NCBI RefSeq assembly: GCF_015865035.1
Contig: NZ_JADZGI010000004.1
Location: 124,001 to 188,000 of the forward strand
Direction of reading: 5' to 3'
Length of the DNA stretch: 64,000 nt
From: Novosphingobium aureum
GTDB taxonomy: Bacteria; Pseudomonadota; Alphaproteobacteria; Sphingomonadales; Sphingomonadaceae
Position numbers and translations under genes: made by a program. Under the pieces are notes generated by a model that saw nothing but the letters and a program-made list of their open reading frames with translations, was not told where the DNA came from and searched no databases. Positions 27,148 to 36,926 of this stretch are shown piece by piece. Within the stretch, counting starts at the first letter, position 1. Each line of letters starts with the position of its first letter.

Positions 27148-27190
27148 CGAAAAGGGCGCGAGGCGGTCAGTCCGCCTCGCGCCCTTTTCG
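27148..27190. terminator. Bidirectional intrinsic terminator
   Basis: Perfect 19-bp stem (27148-27166 and 27172-27190) around TCAGT, with AAAA on one flank and TTTT on the other. It separates the convergent 90-aa gene and metH. Confidence 0.9.
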
Positions 27191-27211
27191 TCTGGCGTCA
27201 GCCTGCGCCGA

Positions 27212-29839
<2,628 letters not shown>

Positions 29840-29852
29840 GTCTGGTCTCGTA

Positions 29853-30389
29853 TCAGTGGTTCGCGCCGGCGAGCGTGCGGGCGAGGACGAAATCGTCGTA
29901 TGCGCAGCCGCCGACGTCGAAGCGGCGCGAGCCGATCGTCTCGAAGCGGTGCTTGGCGTAGAAGGAAAGCGCGCGGTGGTTGTCGTCCTTGACCCCCAGC
30001 AGCAGTCGCTCGTGGCCCTCGCAGGCCTCGAGCACGTGGCGCATCAGCACGCCCGAGATCACCGTGCCCTGAAAGCGCGAGAGCACGTAGATGCGCTTGA
30101 GCTCGATGTCGCCGGGCTGCGCCTGCTCGAGCTCGGGCTCGCAGATGAGCGCGTAGCCGACAGGCGCATGGCCGGGCTCGACCTCGGCCAGCCATGCCTT
30201 CGCGCCCCTAGCGAGGTAGTCGCGGTAAGTCAGCGCGGCGTGAGCCTTGAGGCAATGCGCGACGAGGCCCTTGCCCTCGATCACGCCGGCGAAGCTCTCG
30301 AGGAAGGTCGCCGAGCCGATCACCGCGAGCGCTTCGGCATCGTCGGGGGTGGCGGGGCGGATGCGCCAGATGGGGGTGGAATTGTCCAT
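29853..30389 (-). CDS. GNAT-family N-acetyltransferase
   Basis: 178 residues from ATG 30389, with GAGG nine bases upstream, formed by the stop region of the preceding gene. The GNAT core is recognisable: RPATPDDAEALAVIGSATFLESFAG at the start, ELKRIYVLSRFQGTVISGVLMRHVLEAC (acetyl-CoA loop, with RFQGTVISGVL in place of the usual Q/R-x-x-G-x-G/A) and NHRALSFYAKHRFETIGSRRF. The substrate is unknown. It lies between the two halves of metH with 11- and 13-base gaps, so it is certainly cotranscribed with them. Confidence 0.85.
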   Translation of the reverse strand: MDNSTPIWRIRPATPDDAEALAVIGSATFLESFAGVIEGKGLVAHCLKAHAALTYRDYLARGAKAWLAEVEPGHAPVGYALICEPELEQAQPGDIELKRIYVLSRFQGTVISGVLMRHVLEACEGHERLLLGVKDDNHRALSFYAKHRFETIGSRRFDVGGCAYDDFVLARTLAGANH

Positions 30390-30400
30390 GGCGGGCAGCC

Positions 30401-31450
30401 TCAGGCGACCATCGTGAAGGGTTCGAGCCCGGCGAGGCGGGTCACCGGGGTAAGCTCGGGCGCCTTGCGCGGGGGCAGGCCCGCGACCGCCTTCGCGATT
30501 GCGGCGATGTGCGCGGGCGTCGAGCCGCAGCAGCCGCCCAGCACGTTGACCTGTCCGCTCTCGGCCCATTCACGCACGAAGCCTGCTGTCGTGTCGGGCA
30601 TCTCGTCGTATGCGCCAAGCTCGTTGGGCAGCCCTGCGTTGGGATAGATCATGATCAGCGTATCGGCGATCTCGGAGAGTGACTTGACGTGCGGGCGCAG
30701 CTGGGTCGCGCCGAACGAGCAGTTGAGCCCGATGGTCAGCGGCTTCGCATGACGCACGGCGTGCCAGAACGCCTCGACCGTATGGCCCGAGAGGTTGCGG
30801 CCCGAAAGATCGGTCAGCGTCATCGAGAGCATGATCGGCACTTCGCGCCCCAATTCGGCCTCGAGTTGCTTGACCGCCATGATCCCCGCCTTGGCGTTGA
30901 GCGTGTCGAACACGGTCTCGATCAGGATGAAGTCGGCGCCGCCTTCGACGAGGGCCGCGGCCTGCTCCTTGTAGACGTCGACGAGCGTGTCCCAGTCGAT
31001 CTCGCGGTAGCCCGGGTCGTTGACGTCGGGGCTGAGCGAGAGCGTCTTGTTGGTCGGCCCGATGGCACCGGCAACGAAGCGCGGGCGACCGTCTCTGGCG
31101 GTGAATTCGTCGGCGACGCGGCGCGCAAGGCCTGCCGAGGCGACATTGATCTCGCGCACGAGACCCTCGGCACCGTAGTCGGCCTGGCTGATGCGGTTGG
31201 CCGAGAAGGTGTTGGTCTCGGCGATATCGGCGCCGGCCTCGAAGTAGGCGCGGTGGATCGATTCGGGGACTTCCGGCTTGGTCAGCGCGAGGATGTCGTT
31301 GTTGCCCTTCTGGTCATGACCCAGCGCGAGCGTGCCCGCGTAGTCCGCCTCGGACAGCTTGAAGTTCTGGATCTCGGTGCCGAAGGCTCCGTCGGTGACG
31401 AGGATGCGCTTGGCCGCTTCGGCCAGGAAGGTTTCGCGAGCCGACATCAT
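30401..31450 (-). CDS. Homocysteine S-methyltransferase subunit of split methionine synthase
   Basis: 349 residues from the ATG at 31450, which overlaps the metF stop as ATGA; a second ATG follows at once. The Hcy-binding TIM barrel begins RILVTDGAFGTEIQ and carries ETNTFSANRISQADYG, FILIETVFDTLNAKAGI and the zinc cysteines in TIGLNCSFGATQ (about 235) and LGGCCGSTPAHI (about 315). This corresponds to residues 1-350 of the intact E. coli MetH and complements the gene at 27212. Many alphaproteobacteria split MetH in this way. It may fold independently and activate homocysteine thiolate. Confidence 0.93.
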   Translation of the reverse strand: MMSARETFLAEAAKRILVTDGAFGTEIQNFKLSEADYAGTLALGHDQKGNNDILALTKPEVPESIHRAYFEAGADIAETNTFSANRISQADYGAEGLVREINVASAGLARRVADEFTARDGRPRFVAGAIGPTNKTLSLSPDVNDPGYREIDWDTLVDVYKEQAAALVEGGADFILIETVFDTLNAKAGIMAVKQLEAELGREVPIMLSMTLTDLSGRNLSGHTVEAFWHAVRHAKPLTIGLNCSFGATQLRPHVKSLSEIADTLIMIYPNAGLPNELGAYDEMPDTTAGFVREWAESGQVNVLGGCCGSTPAHIAAIAKAVAGLPPRKAPELTPVTRLAGLEPFTMVA

Positions 31451-32391
31451 GCGGTCTCCTTGGGACGCAGGCCGAGCAGCTGGCAGATCGCGTAAGTCTG
31501 CTCTGCACGGTTGAGGGTGTAGAAGTGGAAGTCGCGCACGCCGCCGTCGTAGAGGCGTTTGCACAGGTCTGCGGCAGCCACTGCGGCGACCAGTGCGCGC
31601 GGGCCGGGGCGTTCGTCAAGGCCGGCGAACATCGATTCGAGCCAGCTCGGGATTTCGGTGTTGCCCGACATGCGCCGGATCGCGTTGAAGTTGGTCACCG
31701 GCATGATCCCGGGCAGGATCGGCGTGGTGATCCCGGCGGCGAGTACCTTGTCGAGAAAGCGGAAGTAGGCGCCTGCGGAAAAGAAGAACTGCGTGATCGC
31801 GCGGGTCGCGCCCGCATCGATCTTGCGCTTGAGGTTGTCGAGGTCGGCATCGGCGCTAAGCGCCTCGGGATGGACCTCGGGATAGGCCGCGACCGAGATG
31901 TCGAAATCGTGGCGCGCCTTGAGGCCTGCGACGAGGTCGGCGGCGCTGGCATAGCCCTCAGGGTGCGGCTCGAACTTTCCGCCAGAGGCCGGCGGCGGAT
32001 CGCCGCGCAGGGCGACGATGTGGCGCACGCCCGCCTCCCAGTACTGGTCCGCGATCTCGTCGATTTCGCCCTTGCTCGCGCCCACGCAGGTGAGGTGCGC
32101 GGCGGGCACGAGGTCGGTCTCGGTGACGAGGCGCGAGACGGTCGCATGGGTGCGCTCGCGCGTCGAGCCGCCGGCGCCGTAAGTGACCGAGACGAACGCA
32201 GGATCGAGCGGGGCGAGCTGGGTGATCGCGTCCCACAGCTGCGTTTCCATCTTCTCGCTCTTGGGCGGGAAGAATTCGAAGGAGACCGAGATGTCGCCGC
32301 CGATCGTGCCGAACAGCGGGGCGTCCATGCTGTCTGCATCGGCGCGCGCGGCTTGGGTGAGGGCGGCGTCCTGGCGGGTCGGGGCGGTCAT
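31447..32391 (-). CDS. metF: 5,10-methylenetetrahydrofolate reductase
   Basis: 314 residues, typical for MetF. It reduces methylene-THF to 5-methyl-THF using FAD, supplying the methyl group for MetH. Motifs: VSFEFFPPKSEKME (catalytic Glu), FVSVTYGAGGSTRERTH, HLTCVGASKGEI, ALRGDPP, and the C-terminal ITQFFFSAGAYFRFLDKV. It begins 63 bases after the sahR stop and overlaps the homocysteine-methyltransferase gene by four bases. Confidence 0.96.
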   Translation of the reverse strand: MTAPTRQDAALTQAARADADSMDAPLFGTIGGDISVSFEFFPPKSEKMETQLWDAITQLAPLDPAFVSVTYGAGGSTRERTHATVSRLVTETDLVPAAHLTCVGASKGEIDEIADQYWEAGVRHIVALRGDPPPASGGKFEPHPEGYASAADLVAGLKARHDFDISVAAYPEVHPEALSADADLDNLKRKIDAGATRAITQFFFSAGAYFRFLDKVLAAGITTPILPGIMPVTNFNAIRRMSGNTEIPSWLESMFAGLDERPGPRALVAAVAAADLCKRLYDGGVRDFHFYTLNRAEQTYAICQLLGLRPKETA

Positions 32392-32454
32392 TGGCTTGCG
32401 GTCTTTCGCTTGGGTGTCGTCGTTCGGTCCTGCTCGCTCGCGAGCGGGGCCGGT

Positions 32455-33456
32455 TCAGCTCTCGGCCGGGCTCGGCATCGCCTTCGGGCGAGGCGCAGTG
32501 GCGCATTGTCGGCGTGCGGTCCAGATTTTTACGGTGAGGCGCTCGCCGGGCAGCGTCGTGGGCGGTTCGGGGTCGAAGCCGCTCTGGCGCAGCAGCGTGT
32601 CCATCTGTGCGTCTGCGAAACCGAGACGCGCATGGGCGTGCCGCTCGCGCAGTTCCTCGCGTTCGTGCGCGGCGAGATCGACGATGGCGATGCGCCCGCC
32701 CGCGCGCGTGACGCGAGCGGCTTCCGTCAGTACCGGCGCGGGATCCTGCGCGAAGTGGAGGACCTGGTGGAAGAGCACCGTATCGAACTGCGCTTCGGTG
32801 AAGGGCAGCTGCGTAAAGTCGCCGCGCACGAGATCGACCTTGCCTGCAGGCAGCTCCTGAAGCCGTGCGCGCGCGATCTGGAGCATCTCGGGGTTGCGGT
32901 CGAGTGCAGTTACCGAGTCGCACTGCTTGGCGAGCAGCTGTACCATGCGGCCGGTGCCGGTGCCCACGTCGAGCAGGGCACCAAGGTGCCCGTCGCCGCG
33001 CTCGAGTGCCTCGATCAGCGCGCGCTCGACCGGCTCGTCTGCGCCGTGAAGCTGGCGCAGCGTGTCCCATTCGGGGGCGTGGCGGGCGAAGTAGGCTTGG
33101 GCATTGGCCTCACGGGTTGCACGAATTGCGGCGAGCTGGCGTCGGTCCTCGCTGCACCTCGTGCGAAACCCGGGGTCGTCGCGTTCGGCCAGCGCGAGCA
33201 GGCGGGCTGCCGCCGCACCCATCTCGGGTTGTGATTCTTCTGCAATGGCGATGCGCAGGAAGACCCAGCTGCCTTCCTTGCGGCGCTCTGCAAGGCCGGC
33301 ATCGCACAGGATGCGGATATGGCGCGAGACGCGTGGCTGGCTCTGCCCGAGCACCTGCGCGAGCTCTCCGACCGACAGCTCCATATGGGCCAGCAGGCGC
33401 ATGATGCGCAGGCGCGTCGGCTCCGAAAGGGCCCTGAGAAGGGGGTCGATCAACAT
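32455..33456 (-). CDS. sahR: SahR-type ArsR-family repressor fused to SAM-methyltransferase-like sensor
   Basis: 333 residues from ATG 33456. Residues about 1-85 are an ArsR winged helix (LLRALSEPTRLRIMRLL, SQPRVSRHIRILCDAGLAERRKEG). Residues about 125-300 form a class I methyltransferase fold with LLDVGTGTGRM near 167 and FHQVLHFAQDPAPVL. In the proteobacterial SahR family this domain senses S-adenosylhomocysteine and releases the repressor from DNA, inducing SAM-cycle genes. The gene leads the metF-metH operon, and a perfect 22-bp palindrome lies eight bases before its start, as expected for autoregulation. No ribosome site is seen, so the start may be near-leaderless. The linker to metF is 63 bases. 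Confidence 0.88.
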   Translation of the reverse strand: MLIDPLLRALSEPTRLRIMRLLAHMELSVGELAQVLGQSQPRVSRHIRILCDAGLAERRKEGSWVFLRIAIAEESQPEMGAAAARLLALAERDDPGFRTRCSEDRRQLAAIRATREANAQAYFARHAPEWDTLRQLHGADEPVERALIEALERGDGHLGALLDVGTGTGRMVQLLAKQCDSVTALDRNPEMLQIARARLQELPAGKVDLVRGDFTQLPFTEAQFDTVLFHQVLHFAQDPAPVLTEAARVTRAGGRIAIVDLAAHEREELRERHAHARLGFADAQMDTLLRQSGFDPEPPTTLPGERLTVKIWTARRQCATAPRPKAMPSPAES

Positions 33457-33463
33457 GCGAGAG

Positions 33464-33485
33464 CATATAAAGATATCTTTATATG
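33464..33485. promoter_or_regulatory. Perfect 22-bp palindromic operator (predicted SahR site)
   Basis: The half CATATAAAGAT (33464-33474) is followed by its exact reverse complement (33475-33485). It is strikingly AT-rich for this DNA and lies between sahR (minus) and the small lipoprotein gene (plus). It overlaps the predicted sahR -10 box. It is the only such site seen in the window. Confidence 0.75.
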
Positions 33486-33492
33486 TGCGCAA
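33464..33492 (-). promoter_or_regulatory. Predicted sahR operon promoter
   Basis: On the minus strand TTGCGC (33487-33492) and TATATG (33464-33469) are 17 bases apart; a shifted pair TTGGGG/TATCTT is also possible. Either -10 box falls inside the palindrome, so bound repressor would block RNA polymerase. The start site would fall within about 10 bases of the ATG. Confidence 0.45.
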
Positions 33493-33570
33493 CCCCAAGG
33501 AATTCAGCGGATTCGCTATCCACTACTTCCTATTTGCGTTGCACCATTGTCTCGTTTAAAGAGTCGCTCC

Positions 33571-33605
33571 GCAGGCTAGCCTGCAAGCGTTGGCCTATGG
33601 GCCAA
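33571..33605 (+). promoter_or_regulatory. Two inverted repeats before the 56-aa lipoprotein gene
   Basis: A perfect 14-bp palindrome GCAGGCTAGCCTGC (33571-33584) and a second repeat TTGGCC-TATG-GGCCAA (33590-33605) lie 20-54 bases before the start codon. They may be an operator or leader hairpins; neither is assigned. Confidence 0.4.
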
Positions 33606-33624
33606 ACAATGCAAGGGGATTCGC

Positions 33625-33795
33625 ATGAAGAAGATTGCTTTCGCCGCGTTCGCGTCGGCTGCCGCTCTGGCTCTCGCTGCTTGCGGTGAGACGCCGGCTC
33701 CTGAAGCCACCGAGTCGGTTGAAACCGTTCCCGGTGACATGATGACCGGTGACGCCACGGATGCTCCGACCGAGGCTGCGACCGAGGCGATGTAA
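33625..33795 (+). CDS. 56-aa small lipoprotein
   Basis: ATG at 33625 with AGGGGA upstream. The signal MKKIAFAAFASAAALALAAC is a textbook lipoprotein signal with lipobox LAAC (Cys at residue 20). The mature 37 residues are acidic and Thr/Glu/Ala-rich (repeats of TEA/TDA type) and lack positively charged residues. It is divergent from sahR, with the SahR palindrome between, and ends at a stem-loop. No homologue recognised; entericidin-like small lipoproteins have this general form. Confidence 0.75.
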   Translation: MKKIAFAAFASAAALALAACGETPAPEATESVETVPGDMMTGDATDAPTEAATEAM

Positions 33796-33802
33796 TCCGG
33801 CT

Positions 33803-33846
33803 CGGGGGGTCTGGCAGTTTCGGCTGCCAGCCCCCCGCGGCTTTCC
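33803..33846 (+). terminator. Stem-loop after the small lipoprotein gene
   Basis: CGGGGGG-CTGGCAG and CTGCCAGCCCCCCG (33824-33837) pair around TTTCGG, with one bulged T. A weak CTTTCC follows, so it may be a terminator or a processing end. Confidence 0.55.
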
Positions 33847-34040
33847 CTGCCCGGCATGGGGGCTCGTGCCCTGAACAGTGTCGTTGCGGTTGATCCGGGT
33901 CTGCGTTGCCTGGATCTCTGGTTCCCTTACGAGGGTGCGCCTCGCGCGATATCGCGATGCAGCAAGAGACGCATTTCACTGACGATAACCCCGGGTCTTG
34001 CCCGCGTTGTACCCTTGCCCCTTGAAGGCAGGGGTTTTTT
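33847..34040 (+). ncRNA. Possible structured leader or small RNA ahead of the nadE-like gene
   Basis: A 165-base stretch without a credible ORF on either strand, with several small hairpins (GGGC-TCGT-GCCC near 33857, CCCT-TACG-AGGG near 33927, the GCGATATCGC palindrome near 33945) and ending in an intrinsic terminator at 34012. It could be an attenuator leader, a small RNA with its own 3' end, or just a terminated 3' tail. I checked for 6S, SRP and tRNA signatures by eye and found none convincing. Confidence 0.3.
34012..34040 (+). terminator. Intrinsic terminator 38 bases before the nadE-like start
   Basis: CCCTTGCC (34012-34019) pairs with GGCAGGGG (34027-34034), one G-T wobble, followed by TTTTTT (34035-34040). 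It points in the same direction as the downstream gene. Confidence 0.75.
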
Positions 34041-34078
34041 GTTTGCGCGCTCCTGCGCAGACGGGCACACCATGACGT

Positions 34079-35851
34079 ATGGCCGACAAGCTCAGGATCA
34101 CGCTGGCCCAGCTCAACCAGCGCGTGGGGGACATTCCCGGCAATGCGCAAGCCGTGCTGCAGGCGCGAAAGGCGGCTGGCCCGGCCGACCTCGTCGTATT
34201 TCCCGAACTTCACCTGATCGGTTACCCGCCCGAGGATCTGGTGCTCAACCCCGCGCTGGTCGAGAAGGCCGCCGCGCACCTGCAGATGCTTGCCGAAGCC
34301 AGCGCTGCACCGGGGCCGGCGATGCTGGTCGGGGCGCCCTTCGTGCTTGACGGCGCGCTGCACAATGGCGTGGCTCTGCTTGACCAGGGGCGCATCGCGG
34401 CGGTCCGCCTCAAGCACGAGCTGCCCAATTACGGCACTTTCGACGAGAAGCGCCTGTTCCAGCCCGGTCCGCTGCCCGAGCCGGTCGTACTGCGCGGGAC
34501 CATGCCGGGTGTCCCGATCTGTGAGGATATCTGGCAGCCCGACGTGTGCCGTCACCTCGCCGACTTTGGCGCCGAGATGTTCATCTGCATCAACGGCAGT
34601 CCCTACGAGGCGGACAAGGATACCTTGCGTATCGAGAACGTGGCCAAGCGCCGTGCGATCGATACCGGATTGCCACTGGCCTATCTCAACCGCGTCGGCG
34701 GGCAGGACGAACTCGTCTTCGACGGGGCCAGTTTCGTGGTCAATGGCGATGGGGCCCTTGCTGTCCAGGCGTGCGACTGGGAGGAACAGGTCGTGTCCAC
34801 GAACTGGACTCGCACGGCGCAGGGCTGGCGCTGCGACCGCGGCGAACTGGCCGAACTGGCGAGCGACCAGGAGGCCCGCTATTGCGCGATTGTCCTCGCC
34901 TTGCGCGATCACGTGGAGCGTAGCGGTTTTACCGGCGTGGTGCTGGGGCTGAACGGGGGGATCGACTCGGCGCTGTGCGCAGCGCTTGCTGTCGATGCGC
35001 TCGGTGCAGCGCGGGTCTGGGGGGTGGCTATGCCCTCGCGCTTCACGCCTGCGGTCGTTTGCGAGCGTGCGCTGGCCTGCGCGCGCATGCTCGGCATCCG
35101 CTACACACAGATGCCGATCGGCGACAGCGTCGATGCGATCGAGGCGATGCTCGGCGAGGCCTTCGAGGGAACCGCCCGCGACCTTGCCGAAGAGAACTTG
35201 CGCGCGCGGCTGCGCGGTACGGCGCTGATGGCCTTGTCGAACAAGTTTGGGCCGATGATTCTGAGCTGCGCGAACAAGAGCGCGCTCAGCCTCGGCACGG
35301 CGACCCTCTACGGTGACCTGGCAGGGGGCTTTGCCCCGCTCAAGGATGTCTACCGCACGCAGGTCCTCGAACTTGCCCGCTGGCGCAACCGCCATGTCCC
35401 GCGCATCGGCAGTGGTGCGGCGGCCCGGGTCATTCCCGAGGCTGTGCTCGCGGCGGCCTGCGAGGCACCCGAGATGGCGATGTCGACAGGGGGCGGGGCG
35501 ACGCAGACGGCTCTGTCTGTTTTTGGCGATGCGCCGCAGGGCGCAAGGGGCATTGGCCGGGCTGGCAACGGGAGAGGCAGCGGCGGGCAAGGCGCGGTCG
35601 TGGGTGCGGGCGAGGCCATGCCTGGTTACGATATCCTCGATACGATTCTGTGCGAGATGGTCGAACATGACCGCAGTGCCGAGCAACTCGTTGCCGAGGG
35701 CTTCGCGCGTGCAACCGTCAGCCAGATCGAGGACCTGCTGCATGCAACCGAGTTCAAGCGCCGCCAGGCCCCGCCGGGCGTGAAGCTCTCGGCAAGAAAT
35801 TTCGGGCGTGACCGGCGCTATCCGCTCACCCATGCGTTCAGGACGGTGTAG
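34079..35851 (+). CDS. NadE-like protein: intact glutaminase domain, altered NAD+ synthetase domain
   Basis: 590 residues. The N-terminal nitrilase-type glutaminase (about 1-260) keeps the triad: Glu43 in VVFPELHLIGYPPEDL, Lys112 in RLKHELPNYG, Cys148 in GVPICEDIW. The C-terminal synthetase (about 280-590) is recognisable (EENLRARLRGTALMALSNKFG, ATLYGDLAGGFAPLKDVY, FGRDRRYPL), but canonical active-site residues differ. The ATP loop SGGIDS reads NGGIDS (Asn292), TTGNKSE reads SCANKSA (397-402), and the PSAELR..D..DSLPPY segment is replaced by a Gly/Ala-rich insert (about 469-513). The enzyme may have lost or changed its ammonia-dependent NAD+ synthesis. It is longer than the usual 540-570. An intact second nadE elsewhere is expected. 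A start at 34079 is fixed by the family N-terminus. Confidence 0.8.
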   Translation: MADKLRITLAQLNQRVGDIPGNAQAVLQARKAAGPADLVVFPELHLIGYPPEDLVLNPALVEKAAAHLQMLAEASAAPGPAMLVGAPFVLDGALHNGVALLDQGRIAAVRLKHELPNYGTFDEKRLFQPGPLPEPVVLRGTMPGVPICEDIWQPDVCRHLADFGAEMFICINGSPYEADKDTLRIENVAKRRAIDTGLPLAYLNRVGGQDELVFDGASFVVNGDGALAVQACDWEEQVVSTNWTRTAQGWRCDRGELAELASDQEARYCAIVLALRDHVERSGFTGVVLGLNGGIDSALCAALAVDALGAARVWGVAMPSRFTPAVVCERALACARMLGIRYTQMPIGDSVDAIEAMLGEAFEGTARDLAEENLRARLRGTALMALSNKFGPMILSCANKSALSLGTATLYGDLAGGFAPLKDVYRTQVLELARWRNRHVPRIGSGAAARVIPEAVLAAACEAPEMAMSTGGGATQTALSVFGDAPQGARGIGRAGNGRGSGGQGAVVGAGEAMPGYDILDTILCEMVEHDRSAEQLVAEGFARATVSQIEDLLHATEFKRRQAPPGVKLSARNFGRDRRYPLTHAFRTV

Positions 35852-35916
35852 GCCGGGCAGGCGCCAGCAGGGCGCTCAGGGCCTGGCGCGGACCGAACCG
35901 AACGGAGAAATGACGC

Positions 35917-36870
35917 ATGGGCATGCTCGTCGATGGGCAATGGCACGATGTCTGGTACGATACCGATAAGACTGGCGGACGCTTCGAGCGCAAGCAATCG
36001 GCCTTCCGCGAGGCGCTGAGTACGGACGGCAGTTCCGGGTTCGAGGCCGAGGCCGGTCGCTATCACCTCTATGTCAGCCTTGCCTGTCCCTGGGCGCATC
36101 GCACACTGATCATGCGCCGCCTCAAGGGGCTGGAGTCGATGATCCCGAGCTCCGTGGTGCACTGGCACATGGGCGAGAACGGCTGGACCTTCGCGCAAGG
36201 CCCCGGCGTCGTTGCGGACCCGATCCATCATGCGCGCTTTCTTCACGAGGTCTATACCGCGGCCGACGCCGACTACACCGGGCGCGTCACAGTGCCGGTG
36301 CTGTGGGACAAGCAGCGCGCGACCATCGTCAATAACGAATCCGCCGAGATCATGCGGATGTTCAACCATGCATTCGACGCGATCGGGGCTTTGCCGGGCG
36401 ACTACTGTCCCGCGCATCTGCTGGACGAGATCGACGCGGTCAACGCGCGGGTCTACGACACTGTCAACAACGGCGTCTACAAGGCCGGTTTCGCAACCAC
36501 GCAGGCCGCCTACGAGGAAGCGCTGGTGCCGCTGTTCGAGACGCTCGACTGGCTTGATACCCGGCTCGAGCACAGCCGTTTCCTCATCGGTGACAGCCTG
36601 ACCGAGGCCGATATCCGCCTGTTCACGACGCTGGTGCGCTTCGATGCGGTCTATCACGGGCACTTCAAGTGCAACCTGCGGCGCATCGTCGATTATCCGC
36701 AGCTCTCGGGTTACCTGCGCGACGTCTATCAGGTGCCGGGCATCGCCGGGACGGTCGACTTCCAGCACATCAAGAACCACTACTACGGCAGTCACGAGAC
36801 CATCAATCCCACCGGCATCGTGCCGATGGGGCCGCTGCTCGATCTCGAGGCGCCCTCGGGCAGGGCATGA
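35917..36870 (+). CDS. Xi-class glutathione transferase / glutathionyl-hydroquinone reductase
   Basis: 317 residues, family length for YqjG/PcpF. The catalytic Cys57 lies in SLACPWAHRTLIM, followed by GRVTVPVLWDK and NNESAEIMRMFN (glutathione site) and the C-terminal helical domain with ADIRLFTTLVRFDAVYHGHFKCN. It would reduce glutathionyl-hydroquinones with glutathione in the cytoplasm and helps in quinone detoxification. RBS GGAG 10 bases before ATG 35917. It begins 65 bases after the nadE-like gene on the same strand and ends at a bidirectional hairpin. Confidence 0.92.
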   Translation: MGMLVDGQWHDVWYDTDKTGGRFERKQSAFREALSTDGSSGFEAEAGRYHLYVSLACPWAHRTLIMRRLKGLESMIPSSVVHWHMGENGWTFAQGPGVVADPIHHARFLHEVYTAADADYTGRVTVPVLWDKQRATIVNNESAEIMRMFNHAFDAIGALPGDYCPAHLLDEIDAVNARVYDTVNNGVYKAGFATTQAAYEEALVPLFETLDWLDTRLEHSRFLIGDSLTEADIRLFTTLVRFDAVYHGHFKCNLRRIVDYPQLSGYLRDVYQVPGIAGTVDFQHIKNHYYGSHETINPTGIVPMGPLLDLEAPSGRA

Positions 36871-36908
36871 AAAAGGGGCGGCCGGACCATGCGTCCGACC
36901 GCCCCTTC
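36871..36908. terminator. Bidirectional hairpin between GST gene and mqo
   Basis: AAAAGGGGCGG-CGGAC pairs with GTCCG-CCGCCCCTT around CATGC, one mismatch, A- and T-runs on the two flanks. It serves both convergent genes. Confidence 0.8.
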
Positions 36909-36926
36909 TGACTCTCTAGAGCCAGA

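Noticed and set aside
29853..30569. Longer GNAT protein starting inside the homocysteine-methyltransferase gene
   Set aside because: The added residues are Arg-rich shadow; the ATG at 30389 has a GAGG site.
33847..34011. 6S, SRP, tmRNA or tRNA gene
   Set aside because: No conserved loop, anticodon arm or diagnostic sequence was found by eye; left as a low-confidence leader.
35460..35625. Frameshift hiding the PSAELR..DSLPPY segment of NadE
   Set aside because: Neither alternative frame across the insert encodes that segment, and both flanks stay in one frame.
33530..35833. 767-codon minus-strand frame opposite the nadE-like gene
   Set aside because: Arg/Ala/Gln-rich, no family; the plus-strand frame carries clear motifs.
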